The position numbers were made by a program, and so were the translations under genes. A stretch of 64,000 bases of DNA from Rhodocyclaceae bacterium (GTDB lineage: Bacteria > Pseudomonadota > Gammaproteobacteria > Burkholderiales > Rhodocyclaceae): positions 1 through 64,000 of the forward strand of contig JAEUNL010000023.1 in assembly GCA_016791115.1 (NCBI GenBank), in the 5' to 3' direction. A model generated the notes under the pieces. The model was not told the DNA's origin, ran no database searches, and was given only the letters and a program-made list of their open reading frames with translations. Below, piece after piece: positions 18,541-28,345 of this stretch (positions are counted from its first letter, which is position 1; each line of letters starts with the position of its first letter).

Positions 18541-19812
18541 ATGCCTCGTGCCGCTGCAACCGTGCTGACCCGAGGCCAGCTTTGCACCTACGGCCTGCTC
18601 GGAATGCCACTGGCATTTGCGGCCCTGCCCCTTTACGTCCACGTGCCCAAGCTCTATGCCGATGCGCTGGGGATGTCGCTGTCGCTGGTCGGGGCGGTAT
18701 TGCTCGGCGCGCGCCTTCTCGATGCGCTGATCGATCCCGTGATCGGGTGGTGGAGCGATCGCCTGGGATCGCGCAAGCGCATGATCGCAGCCGCAATGCC
18801 CTTGCTCGGGATCGCAATGTACGGCCTGCTTGCGCCGCGTGCCGAATGGGTAGGCGTAACCTGGCTTGCAGGCGCGCTGGCGGTGGTTTACCTCGGCTTC
18901 TCGATCGCGCAGATCAACTACTACGCCTGGGGTGCAGAGATCACGGCACTGCACCACGAACGCACGCGAATCACGGCGTGGCGCGAAGGATTCACGCTTG
19001 TTGGCGTGGTGGCGGCAGCGGCACTGCCCGCGATATTCGACACGAATCTTGCTCGAGGACTGGAGCGGCTCGCATGGATGTTCCTGCCGCTGCTTGCCTT
19101 CGCTTCGGTGATTTCGCTCCTGACGGGGCCTCCGTCATCCGGTGTCCGGCCCCAGCACGCGAATCTGCGTGAAGCGATCTCGCGGGCGCTCGGAAATCGC
19201 GCCTTCACGCGCTTGCTGGCGGTTTTCGCCTTCAACGGCATCGCGTCGGCCGTGCCCGCGACTCTGGTGCTGTTCTTCGTTGCCGACGTCCTCCAACTCG
19301 AGCACCTCAACGGGCTTTTCCTGGTGCTCTATTTCATTGCCGGGGTCGCCGCATTGCCGCTCTGGGTCGCGCTGTCGCGTCATGTGGGAAAGGGTTGGGC
19401 GTGGCTGGCGTCGATGGGGCTGGCCTGCGCGGTGTTCGTCTGGGCGTGGGGAATCGGGCCGGGTGCGGCTGTTGCCTTCGGCATGATCTGCGTCTTATCG
19501 GGTGCCGCCCTCGGTGCCGATCTCGCGTTGCCTCCGTCGATGCTGGCCGACGCGATCGAGATCGATGGAAACGGCGACGTGGGGGCCGAGTCGGGCGCCT
19601 ACTTCGGCATCTGGAATCTGGTGACGAAGCTCAATCTCGCTTTGGCGGCTGGGATCGCACTGCCCTTGCTTGCCGCGCTCGGCTATGAGCCCGGCGCGCG
19701 CGATGCGGATGCGCTCGCCAGCCTGTCATTTGTCTACGCGCTCGTGCCGGTGGTACTGAAAGTGCTGGCGGCGCTGTTCCTGTGGTACGGCTTGCTTCGT
19801 CGTCGAGGGTGA
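18541..19812 (+). CDS. MFS transporter of the GPH (MelB-like) family
   Basis: 423 residues with about twelve hydrophobic segments. DALIDPVIGWWSDR (about 57-70) is the Asp-rich motif of glycoside-pentoside-hexuronide:cation symporters, followed by GSRKRMI. The substrate is unknown. A similar transporter occurs in singlet-oxygen operons of photosynthetic alphaproteobacteria, where no sugar role has been shown. The ATG follows the previous stop by one base. Confidence 0.85.
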   Translation: MPRAAATVLTRGQLCTYGLLGMPLAFAALPLYVHVPKLYADALGMSLSLVGAVLLGARLLDALIDPVIGWWSDRLGSRKRMIAAAMPLLGIAMYGLLAPRAEWVGVTWLAGALAVVYLGFSIAQINYYAWGAEITALHHERTRITAWREGFTLVGVVAAAALPAIFDTNLARGLERLAWMFLPLLAFASVISLLTGPPSSGVRPQHANLREAISRALGNRAFTRLLAVFAFNGIASAVPATLVLFFVADVLQLEHLNGLFLVLYFIAGVAALPLWVALSRHVGKGWAWLASMGLACAVFVWAWGIGPGAAVAFGMICVLSGAALGADLALPPSMLADAIEIDGNGDVGAESGAYFGIWNLVTKLNLALAAGIALPLLAALGYEPGARDADALASLSFVYALVPVVLKVLAALFLWYGLLRRRG

Positions 19813-19813
19813 A

Positions 19814-20335
19814 ATGCGCATCGGATGGATTGCACTGTTGGCGTTCCTGCTCGGGGGGTGTGCGAGCGTGAAAATCGAGGACTTCGCGGCGGAGCGGCCG
19901 CAACTCCATCTTCCGGCCTTTTTCGACGGAACGCTCGATGCATACGGGATGTTCCAGGATCGCGCCGGCCGGGTGGTCAAGCGGTTCCATGTCGAGATCC
20001 ACGCGACCTGGAATGGCGACGTCGGAACGCTCGACGAGCACTTTACCTACTCCGACGGTTCGACGCAGCGCCGCGTTTGGACGTTGACACGCCTGGACGA
20101 GCATCGCTACCGCGGTACCGCCGATGATGTCGTCGGCGAAGCGGTCGGGACGGTCAGCGGCAACGCGCTGCGCTGGCGCTATGTGCTTGCTTTGCCCGTC
20201 GACGGAAAGGTTTATCACGTCGACTTCGACGACTGGATGTTCCTCATGGATGACAAGGTAATGCTGAATCGATCGGCGATGAGCAAATTCGGATTCCGCC
20301 TTGGCGAGGTGACGCTGTCGTTCCACAAGCGATGA
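19814..20335 (+). CDS. DUF3833 lipoprotein
   Basis: 173 residues with a lipoprotein signal (lipobox LLGGC, Cys at about 16) and the DUF3833 beta-sandwich (FFDGTLDAYGMFQDRAGRVVKRF onward, ending FRLGEVTLSF). It is expected to be anchored in the inner leaflet of the outer membrane or in the inner membrane. The family co-occurs with CFA-type synthase and the chalcone-isomerase-like gene. The ATG lies one base after the MFS stop. Confidence 0.88.
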   Translation: MRIGWIALLAFLLGGCASVKIEDFAAERPQLHLPAFFDGTLDAYGMFQDRAGRVVKRFHVEIHATWNGDVGTLDEHFTYSDGSTQRRVWTLTRLDEHRYRGTADDVVGEAVGTVSGNALRWRYVLALPVDGKVYHVDFDDWMFLMDDKVMLNRSAMSKFGFRLGEVTLSFHKR

Positions 20336-20378
20336 TGGGCGATATGACGGAAGCTGCCCTCGGCCGGTGCGCACGAAG

Positions 20379-21152
20379 ATGCCGATGAACACGCCTGTTG
20401 CGGACTGGCAGGGTCGACGCGTCTGGATCATCGGCGGTTCGACGGGAATCGGTGCTGCGCTTGCGCAAAGGCTGCATGCTGGCGGAGCGCGCCTCGCCCT
20501 GTCGGCACGCGGGGCCGAGAAACTCGAGGCCGTGGCTGCATCGTGTGGCGATGCGATCGTGCTGCCGCTCGATGTCAGGGATGCCGGTGCGGTTGCTGCT
20601 GCAGCCCAGCGACTGGTGCGCGATTGGCGGGGTATCGACCTTGCGGTGTTGAATGCCGGCAGTTACACGCCGGTGCGCGCGTGGGAACTGGATCCCGATA
20701 GCGCACGGCACATGATCGACACGAACCTGATCGGCGTGATCAACGGTGTGGCAGCGGTGCTGCCGTCCATGCTTGCGCGGGGACAGGGCGCCATCGCCGT
20801 GGTGGCGAGCGTGGCTGGCTACCACGGGCTGCCGAATGCGCTGGTCTATGGCGCTACCAAGGCGGCATTGATCAACTTCTGCGAAACGCTCCATTTGGAC
20901 CTCGCGCCACGCGGGATCGATGTCTTCCTGATCAATCCGGGTTTCGTCGAAACGCCACTTACCGCTCAGAACCGGTTCCGCATGCCGGCATTGATCAGTG
21001 CGGACGAGGCTGCGAGGCACATCGCCGACGGATTCGAGGCAGGCCGCTTCGAGATTCATTTCCCGAAGCGCTTCACCCGCTGGCTCAAGCTGCTTGCGAT
21101 GCTGCCCTACGGCCTGTCGTTCCGGGCAATCCGGCGCATGACGAAATCATGA
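20379..21152 (+). CDS. Short-chain dehydrogenase/reductase
   Basis: About 257 residues. NAD(P)-binding motif GGSTGIGAALA near the N terminus, NAG motif (VLNAGS), catalytic Ser followed by YGATKAAL (Tyr/Lys pair YxxxK), and the PGFV motif. The C terminus carries a hydrophobic/basic tail that could associate with the membrane. The substrate is unknown; in this operon it may act on an acyl or aldehyde intermediate. Possible starts are GTG 20367, ATG 20379 and ATG 20385; none has a strong ribosome site, and 20379 is taken. Confidence 0.88.
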   Translation: MPMNTPVADWQGRRVWIIGGSTGIGAALAQRLHAGGARLALSARGAEKLEAVAASCGDAIVLPLDVRDAGAVAAAAQRLVRDWRGIDLAVLNAGSYTPVRAWELDPDSARHMIDTNLIGVINGVAAVLPSMLARGQGAIAVVASVAGYHGLPNALVYGATKAALINFCETLHLDLAPRGIDVFLINPGFVETPLTAQNRFRMPALISADEAARHIADGFEAGRFEIHFPKRFTRWLKLLAMLPYGLSFRAIRRMTKS

Positions 21153-21574
21153 TGACCGCGGTCGACGCGGTCATCGCGTTCTACGAGGCGCTCGAACCGG
21201 CGATGCTGCCGCGGCTCGAAGAGATCTACGCTGTGGATGCGTCCTTCAAGGATCCGTTCAACGAGGTGCGCGGGCTCGACGCTATACGCCGGATTTTCGA
21301 ACACATGTTCGCAACCCTGCACGCCCCGCGATTTGTCGTGACCGGGCGCGTGGCAGATGCGGACCGTGCCGTCCTGATCTGGGAGTTCCGCTTCGGCGAG
21401 CATGGTCGCGAACGCACGATACGCGGCGCGACCCACCTGATTTTCGACGCACACGGGCGAATCAGGGATCACCGGGACTACTGGGATGCGGCCGAGGAAC
21501 TGTATGCAACCCTGCCGCTGCTCGGCTGGCTGATGCGGCGGCTGCAGCGCGCCCTGCGCGCGCCGCAGCCTTGA
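21149..21574 (+). CDS. SnoaL/NTF2-like protein, last gene of the LitR operon
   Basis: 141 residues of the NTF2-like alpha+beta cone fold (VDAVIAFYEAL at the start; YAVDASFKDPFNEVRG; then GATHLIFDAHGRIRDHRDYWDAAEELY). Family members act as small isomerases, hydrolases or binding proteins. The start overlaps the SDR stop (ATGATGA), making it the terminal coupled gene. It is followed by convergent dolP with only 13 bases between the two stop codons. Confidence 0.85.
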   Translation: MMTAVDAVIAFYEALEPAMLPRLEEIYAVDASFKDPFNEVRGLDAIRRIFEHMFATLHAPRFVVTGRVADADRAVLIWEFRFGEHGRERTIRGATHLIFDAHGRIRDHRDYWDAAEELYATLPLLGWLMRRLQRALRAPQP

Positions 21575-21587
21575 GAATGAAGCTGCG

Positions 21588-23293
<1,706 letters not shown>

Positions 23294-23304
<11 letters not shown>

Positions 23305-23635
23305 CGAAGGCATTGCGCACCCAGTTGATGCGCGCCGGATCGAGCGCATCCAGCAGGACGCAATCGAAGCGGCAGGCGACTTCCGGTTTGCCGGCGAGAT
23401 AATGCTGAGCGGCGAGGATGAGCCGCCGCTGCTTGGTGGCGGTGATGCTCGCCGCGGCGCCGCCGAAACGCGCGTTGCCGCGCAGACGAACCTCGACGAA
23501 TACCAGCGTGCGTCCATCGCGGCAGATGAGGTCGACCTCGCCGCCGCGCACGCGGAAGTTGCGTTCGACGATCTTCAGGCCGTGCCGCTCGAGGTGCGCC
23601 GCGGCGAGTGCCTCGGCCTGTGCCCCGCGCGTCAT
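23294..23635 (-). CDS. yraN: YraN family (UPF0102) nuclease-fold protein
   Basis: 113 residues of the small endonuclease-like fold: GAQAEALAAAHLERHG at the start, the putative metal motif EVDLICRDG...LVFVEVRLR (about 33-52), and the RRLILAAQHYL helix. The function is not established. It is divergent from rsmI, as in E. coli and most proteobacteria, and is the first gene of the yraN-HIRAN-diaA-dolP run. Confidence 0.93.
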
Positions 23636-23704
23636 CGGCCGGCCTGCTTGCAGTGCGCTTCCGTGCAGCCCAGAATCCGCCCTGTCCTCAACTTCGATCG
23701 CATC

Positions 23705-24574
23705 ATGTCCGAACCCGCATCATCCATGCCGCCTGCATTGTACGTGGTGGCCACGCCGCTGGGAAACCTCGCCGACATCACGCTGCGCGCGCTCCAGGTG
23801 CTGCGCGGAGCGGACCTGATCGCGGCCGAGGATACCCGCCACACGCGACGGCTGCTCGACCACCACGGCATCGGCGCGCGCCTCGTCGCTGCGCACGAAC
23901 ACAACGAGCGCGAAGCGGCCGAATCGATCGTCGCGGCAATCGGCGAGGGGCGCCGTGTCGCGCTGGTGAGCGACGCCGGCACCCCCGCAGTGTCCGACCC
24001 CGGCGCACGCATCGTGCGCGCGGTGGCGGACGCCGGTCAGCGCGTGATCCCGGTTCCCGGTCCGAGTGCCCTCGCCACGGCGTTGTCGGCGTCCGGGCTC
24101 GTCGATGCGCATGTGCTGTTCTGCGGGTTCATGCCGGCAAAGGCCGCGGCGCGCGGCGAGGCGATCGAGGCGCTGCGGGCGGTTGATGCGGCGCTGGTGT
24201 TCTACGAGGCGCCGCATCGCGTGGCCGAGACGATCGACGACCTCGCGGCCCGGCTCGAGCCGCAACGCGAGATCGTCGTGGCGCGCGAGCTGACCAAGCT
24301 GTTCGAGAGCATCGTGCGCATGCCGCTTGCAGAGGCGCCGGCCTGGCTAGCCGCCGATCCGAACCGTTCACGCGGCGAATTCGTGCTGCTGGTGTCGGCG
24401 CCGCCGCCGTCTTCGGGCCTTTCGGCCGAAGCCGAGCGCACGCTTGCGGCGCTGCTTGCGGAACTGCCGCTCAAACAGGCCGTCAAGCTGGCGGCACAGA
24501 TCAGCGGCGAGGCACGCAACCGGCTTTACGAGCGCGCGCTGGCGCTCAAGGGCGGGCAGGACGGCGGGCTATAA
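23705..24574 (+). CDS. rsmI: 16S rRNA (cytidine1402-2'-O)-methyltransferase
   Basis: 289 residues. A tetrapyrrole-methylase-fold enzyme that 2'-O-methylates C1402 in the 30S decoding centre. Signature motifs are LYVVATPLGNLADITLRAL (about 11-29), AEDTRHTRRLL, VSDAGTPAVSDPG and VFYEAPHR. The RsmI C-terminal basic helix region (SGEARNRLYERAL) is present. The ATG at 23705 is the first that leaves the family N terminus intact. Confidence 0.95.
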   Translation: MSEPASSMPPALYVVATPLGNLADITLRALQVLRGADLIAAEDTRHTRRLLDHHGIGARLVAAHEHNEREAAESIVAAIGEGRRVALVSDAGTPAVSDPGARIVRAVADAGQRVIPVPGPSALATALSASGLVDAHVLFCGFMPAKAAARGEAIEALRAVDAALVFYEAPHRVAETIDDLAARLEPQREIVVARELTKLFESIVRMPLAEAPAWLAADPNRSRGEFVLLVSAPPPSSGLSAEAERTLAALLAELPLKQAVKLAAQISGEARNRLYERALALKGGQDGGL

Positions 24575-24634
24575 TTGCCGGATTCTCCGTCGTGTCGGTC
24601 TGGTCCGGCCCGACCCACCAGCCGAACGCCTGCC

Positions 24635-25678
24635 ATGCCGCTTTCCGAACTCACCATCACCCGCCCCGACGATTGGCACCTGCACCTGCGCGATGGCGCT
24701 GCATTGCGGGCGGTGTTGCCCGACTCGGCGCGCCGTTTCGGCCGCGCCATCGTCATGCCGAACCTGCGCCCGCCGGTGACCACGGCGGCGCAGGCGGCGG
24801 AATACCGCCAGCGTGTGCTGGCGGCCTTGGCGGCCGGACTCAAGTTCGAACCGCTGATGACGTTGTATCTGACGGACCGCACGCCGCCGGCAGAGATCGA
24901 CCGGGCCATGGCCAGCGGCATCGTGCATGCAGTGAAGCTGTACCCGGCCGGTGCCACGACCAACTCGGATTCGGGTGTCACCGACATCCGCCATTGCGAT
25001 GCCGTGCTGGCGCGGATGGAAGCGGCCGGAATGCCGCTGCTGGTGCATGGAGAGGTGACCGATGCTGACATTGATGTCTTTGACCGCGAGCGCGTCTTTA
25101 TCGATCGCGTGCTGGCGCCGCTGGTCGCGCGCTTCCCGGGCTTGCGCGTCGTCTTCGAGCACATCACGACGCGCGAAGCTGCGCAATTCGTGAGCGAAGC
25201 CGGACCGAACATTGCTGCCACGCTGACTGCGCACCACCTGCTGATGAATCGCAACGCCATTTTCGCCGGCGGTGTCCGGCCGCATCACTATTGCCTGCCG
25301 GTGCTCAAGCGCGAGACGCATCGCCAGGCGCTGGTGGCGGCGGCGACCAGCGGCAGCCCGAAGTTCTTCCTCGGCACCGACTCGGCGCCGCATGCGCAAA
25401 GCACCAAGGAAACCGCCTGCGGCTGCGCCGGCTGCTACACGTCGCACGCCGGCATCGAGCTGTATGCCGAGGCCTTCGAGCAAGCCGGTGCCCTCGACAG
25501 GCTGGAAGCGTTTGCCAGTTTCAACGGGCCGGATTTCTATCGCCTGCCGCGCAATACCGACCGCATCACGCTGGTCAGGCAGGCTTGGCCGGTGCCGCAG
25601 AGCCTGCCCTATCTCGAGTCCGATGCGCTGGTGCCGCTGCGCGCCGGCGAAAGCGTCGCCTGGCGTCTTGCCGACTGA
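24635..25678 (+). CDS. pyrC: Dihydroorotase
   Basis: 347 residues, the same size as E. coli PyrC (348). Catalyses cyclisation of carbamoyl-aspartate in pyrimidine synthesis. The zinc ligands are visible: HLHLRD (about 16-21), the Lys in [12 protein letters not shown] (carbamylated), the His in LVHGEV, the His in EHITT, and the catalytic Asp in GTDSAPH. An upstream TTG at 24575 would add an unconserved leader, so the ATG at 24635 is used. It follows rsmI by 60 bases. Confidence 0.97.
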   Translation: MPLSELTITRPDDWHLHLRDGAALRAVLPDSARRFGRAIVMPNLRPPVTTAAQAAEYRQRVLAALAAGLKFEPLMTLYLTDRTPPAEIDRAMASGIVHAVKLYPAGATTNSDSGVTDIRHCDAVLARMEAAGMPLLVHGEVTDADIDVFDRERVFIDRVLAPLVARFPGLRVVFEHITTREAAQFVSEAGPNIAATLTAHHLLMNRNAIFAGGVRPHHYCLPVLKRETHRQALVAAATSGSPKFFLGTDSAPHAQSTKETACGCAGCYTSHAGIELYAEAFEQAGALDRLEAFASFNGPDFYRLPRNTDRITLVRQAWPVPQSLPYLESDALVPLRAGESVAWRLAD

Positions 25679-25688
25679 GACGACCCGC

Positions 25689-26138
25689 ATGCGGATCCGA
25701 TACGTCCTGCTGTTGTTGCTTGCGCCGCTGCTCGCCGCCTGCGAACAGGACAGCGCCGCCTACATGGTCGAGGACAATTCCGATCATGCGCTGACCCTGG
25801 TGCGCGACGTCAAGTACTGGTGGAGCGACAAGGCGGAGCTGTCGATGGTCGTCGCGCGCTTCCCCGACTGCCAGCGTCGCCATGCGATGAAGGCGCAATC
25901 GGCGTCCAGTTCCAAGGTCATGCTTTATGCGCTGGGTGAACGACGTTTTGCGGTGCAGCAAGGCAAGAACTGGTATTTCGTCGATATGCAGACTTGTACG
26001 CTGCAGTCGGCCGAGGCGCCGAAGGAGGGCGAATCCGGCACCCTCGTCGGCAACTGGCAGAAGAAGGACGGAAAGCTCGTCTTTCTGCCGGTCAAGGCTG
26101 AGGCCGGTTCTGCACCGGCCGCCAAATCCGCCGAGTGA
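25689..26138 (+). CDS. Small lipoprotein of unknown function
   Basis: 149 residues with a strong lipobox (LLAAC, Cys about 18). The mature part has a YMVEDNSDHALTLVRDVKYWW start and several conserved-looking Cys residues (PDCQRRH, MQTCTL). I do not recognise the family. It lies 10 bases after pyrC and overlaps the DUF3025 start by four bases (GTGA), so it is probably part of a pyrC operon. Confidence 0.75.
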   Translation: MRIRYVLLLLLAPLLAACEQDSAAYMVEDNSDHALTLVRDVKYWWSDKAELSMVVARFPDCQRRHAMKAQSASSSKVMLYALGERRFAVQQGKNWYFVDMQTCTLQSAEAPKEGESGTLVGNWQKKDGKLVFLPVKAEAGSAPAAKSAE

Positions 26139-26941
26139 TCGCCGGCCCGGCTACGCCGGCCGCGCGGCTCGCGGCACGCCCCCTGTTCGGGACGCTGGCA
26201 CCTTGGCTGGCGGCGCTGCCTGGCGACGGTCCGCCGTCGCTCGAGCAGCTTCGGCGATGGCTCGATACCGCCGTGCCGCGCCCGGCGAGTGGCGGTGGCG
26301 TGCCGCTGCAATTCGTGCCCGCCGAGCCGGCCGGTGTGCCATACGAGCAGCGCATCCACATGCGGGGCGAAATCCCGACCCGTGAAGCCAACTGGCACGA
26401 CGCTTTCAATTCGCTCGTCTGGCTGCGTTTTCCGCATACCAAGGCGGCGCTCAATGCGCGACACGTCCGTGAGTTGCGCGACGACGGCGTGCGAGGCGCG
26501 GCCCGCGATGCCGCGACCCTGTTCGACGAAAGCGGCGTGATCGTCGCCTGCGCCGACGATGCGCTGGCCGACGCCCTGCGCGAACACCGCTGGCGCGAGG
26601 CGTTCGTGCAGCGCCGGCAGGAACTCGTGCGGCGGGTGCGCTTCGTCGTTTTCGGCCATGCGCTCTACGACCAGTTGCGCGCGCCATTCCACGGCTTGTG
26701 CGGCAAGGCGCTGTACCTGACCCTGCCGCAAGAGGCCATCGGCGGGCCGGACTTGGCGGGCCGGCTCGACGCAATGCTTGCCGCCCGTCTGGGCGACCGG
26801 AATTTTCTCGCCACGCCGGCAGTTCTGCGCCCGCTACCCATGCTCGGCATACCGGGGGTCGTTCCGGGCAACGAAAACCCCGCGTACTACGACGACGCCA
26901 GCCAGTTCCGCCCCCGCCCGCGCGTTGCCCGGGCTGGCTGA
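26135..26941 (+). CDS. DUF3025 domain-containing protein
   Basis: 268 residues beginning with GTG inside the previous stop. The DUF3025 core is recognisable: YEQRIHMRGEIPTREANWHDAFNSLVWLRFPHTKAALN, then FDESGVI and GHALYDQL. A conserved acidic/His pattern hints at an enzyme, but no activity is known. This is the last gene before a 470-base gap leading to rnpB. Confidence 0.85.
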   Translation: MIAGPATPAARLAARPLFGTLAPWLAALPGDGPPSLEQLRRWLDTAVPRPASGGGVPLQFVPAEPAGVPYEQRIHMRGEIPTREANWHDAFNSLVWLRFPHTKAALNARHVRELRDDGVRGAARDAATLFDESGVIVACADDALADALREHRWREAFVQRRQELVRRVRFVVFGHALYDQLRAPFHGLCGKALYLTLPQEAIGGPDLAGRLDAMLAARLGDRNFLATPAVLRPLPMLGIPGVVPGNENPAYYDDASQFRPRPRVARAG

Positions 26942-26986
26942 GGCGGCGGACGTAGCAAAGGACGAGGCGTCCGGAGAAGCATCGGG

Positions 26987-27137
26987 GAAAAAAAAGGCCC
27001 CGCAATCTGCGGGGCCTGCTGCGCCATCGGCTGCTCATATTCGGCGAACGCGTCGCCGAACCGACGTATGCAAGAAGAACTGCTGCTGTCGCAAACCGTC
27101 TCCGCCGGCATTCGCGCCCGCGAACACAGGCAAAGAC
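26987..27137 (-). ncRNA. Candidate small RNA on the minus strand
   Basis: On the minus strand, TTGATT (27172-27167), a 17-bp spacer and TACAAA (27149-27144) form a promoter-like pair. Transcription from about 27137 would end at a textbook intrinsic terminator near 26988. No known RNA family was recognised. The reading frame through it runs across the terminator, so it does not look coding. This is speculative. Confidence 0.3.
26988..27017 (-). terminator. Intrinsic terminator for a minus-strand transcript
   Basis: AGGCCCCGC (26995-27003) pairs perfectly with GCGGGGCCT (27009-27017) across a five-base loop. Read on the minus strand it is followed by eight T residues (26995-26988, the last pairing A included). 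On the plus strand there is no T tract, so it does not serve DUF3025. Confidence 0.8.
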
Positions 27138-27321
27138 ACTTGATTTGTAGGCAAGACCGCGACTGAAATCAAGCTTGCCGCGGCTTCCGTTGCGTTTTGC
27201 GCTACCTCTGCGGTGTGCCGTGGCCGGACCGTGCGGGAAACCGCATCGATCGGCGTATTCGAGACCCCCCGCCCGGGAAGCGGCGTCGTGGTTTGACGAC
27301 AGGGTGGGCGCCCCGGAAAGC

Positions 27322-27338
27322 GCCATTCCATGCGGGTT
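27322..27338. repeat. Dispersed intergenic repeat, copy D
   Basis: GCCATTCCATGCGGGTT; in reverse complement this is AACCCGCATGGAATGGC, matching the family consensus CCCGCATGGAWWGGC. It lies 62 bases upstream of the rnpB -10. Confidence 0.5.
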
Positions 27339-27399
27339 TCGGGCATGCTGCTGTAAAAAAACCTGCACCTGCGTCTGGTATTTCTTTAGTTAGCGTGGT

Positions 27400-27405
27400 T
27401 ACAAT
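27400..27405 (+). promoter_or_regulatory. -10 element of rnpB
   Basis: TACAAT ends seven bases before the predicted 5' end of the RNase P RNA. No good -35 match is visible at 17 bp. Confidence 0.6.
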
Positions 27406-27411
27406 CTCCGA

Positions 27412-27782
27412 GGAAAGTTCGCCAGGCAGCCGCTGTGCGCGGAGGGTACGTGCATGGAGGAAAGTCCGGGCCCCATAGAGCAGGATGCCGGCTAACGGCC
27501 GGGCGTCGTGAGGCGACGGAAAGTGCAACAGAGAACAGACCGCCCAAGCCCGAAAGGGACGGCAAGGGTGAAACGGCGAGGTAAGAGCTCACCGCCTTCG
27601 CGGCAACGCGAAGGGCACGGCAAACCCCATCCGGGGCAAGGCCAAATAGGCCAGCAATCGCGCGGCTCGCGCGGCTGGCGGGTAGGCTGCTCGAGCGGCG
27701 CGGCAACGCGTCGCCCAGATGAATGGCTGCCGGGCGGCGCAAGCCGCCTTACAGAACCCGGCTTATCGGCGGACTTTCCTTT
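27412..27782 (+). ncRNA. rnpB: RNase P RNA, class A
   Basis: The catalytic RNA that trims tRNA 5' leaders. The universally conserved blocks are present in order: GGAGGAAAGTCCGGGC (from about 27463), AGTGCAACAGAGA, GGGTGAAACGGCGAGGTAAGAGC, GCAAGGCCAAATAG, GGTAGGCTGCTCGAG, CAGATGAATGGCTG and ACAGAACCCGGCTTATCGG. The termini GGAAAGTTCGC (27412) and GCGGACTTTCC pair to form helix P1, which sets both ends; a short T run follows. The length of about 370 nt is normal. Confidence 0.97.
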
Positions 27783-27886
27783 TCGCACCAGCGGGCCACT
27801 TTTTGTCGGCAAAGCCCTAAGCCTTGGCGGTCCCGTTCCGTTAAGTTTGTCACGGACGCCGGATGTCCGGACCAAGGGGATGGGCC

Positions 27887-28255
27887 ATGAATGATGCTTC
27901 TGCCAGCAAGCCGCGGATCGTGCGCCTCGATCCCGCCTGGCCGGTCGAACCCGGGCCGCGCTTCCGCGGTCTGGTGTGGAATCATCCCACCCTCAAGGAC
28001 GGCACGCTGATCACCACCAGCCAGGTGATGGAATTCCACGGCGGCCGCATCGTCACCCGCTCCGGCTCGATCTACCTGCTCGGCCGCACCTACGTCTCGG
28101 AGCGCCATGCCTCGCAGAAGGCCGGTGTGCCGGCCGAGGAAGCCGCCTCGAACACTACGGCGCTCGGGCTCCACGTGATCGATCTGGAAAGCGACGATCT
28201 GTCTGCGCTCGACACCCACCCGCTGTCGCGCACGCCGGAAAACGGCGCCACCTGA
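27887..28255 (+). CDS. Conserved small protein of unknown function next to rnpB
   Basis: 122 residues without signal peptide or membrane segment. A beta-rich central part (GLVWNHPTLKDGTLITTSQV, GRIVTRSGSIYLLGRTYVSE) suggests a compact all-beta domain. I do not recognise the family. An AAGGGGA sits upstream of the ATG at 27887; an upstream in-frame start at 27863 is less likely. It lies about 105 bases after rnpB and is probably an independent transcript. Confidence 0.65.
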   Translation: MNDASASKPRIVRLDPAWPVEPGPRFRGLVWNHPTLKDGTLITTSQVMEFHGGRIVTRSGSIYLLGRTYVSERHASQKAGVPAEEAASNTTALGLHVIDLESDDLSALDTHPLSRTPENGAT

Positions 28256-28345
28256 GTCGACCGGGGTCCGCTGCCTGAACGACGGGCGCGAGCCGGTAAC
28301 ATGCCGCTGCGGGAATGTGCCCCGCGCTTCGTATCACGCCGACCG

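Larger units (their letters stand above)
26942..27411. other. 470-base spacer between the DUF3025 gene and rnpB
   Basis: No protein gene is supported. It holds an intrinsic terminator facing the minus strand (26988-27017), a possible minus-strand promoter (27144-27172), one copy of the dispersed repeat (27322-27338) and the rnpB promoter (27400-27405). A small untranslated minus-strand RNA of about 150 nt would account for the first two. Confidence 0.5.

Noticed and set aside
13804-21574. Photolyase, cryptochrome or carotenoid genes expected in a light-controlled locus
   Set aside because: None is encoded in the operon or elsewhere in the window; the link to light rests on the regulator and gene set alone.
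27035-27346. 103-codon minus-strand frame before rnpB
   Set aside because: Runs across the proposed small-RNA promoter and a repeat copy. Low-complexity, Arg/Thr-rich product without a start signal.
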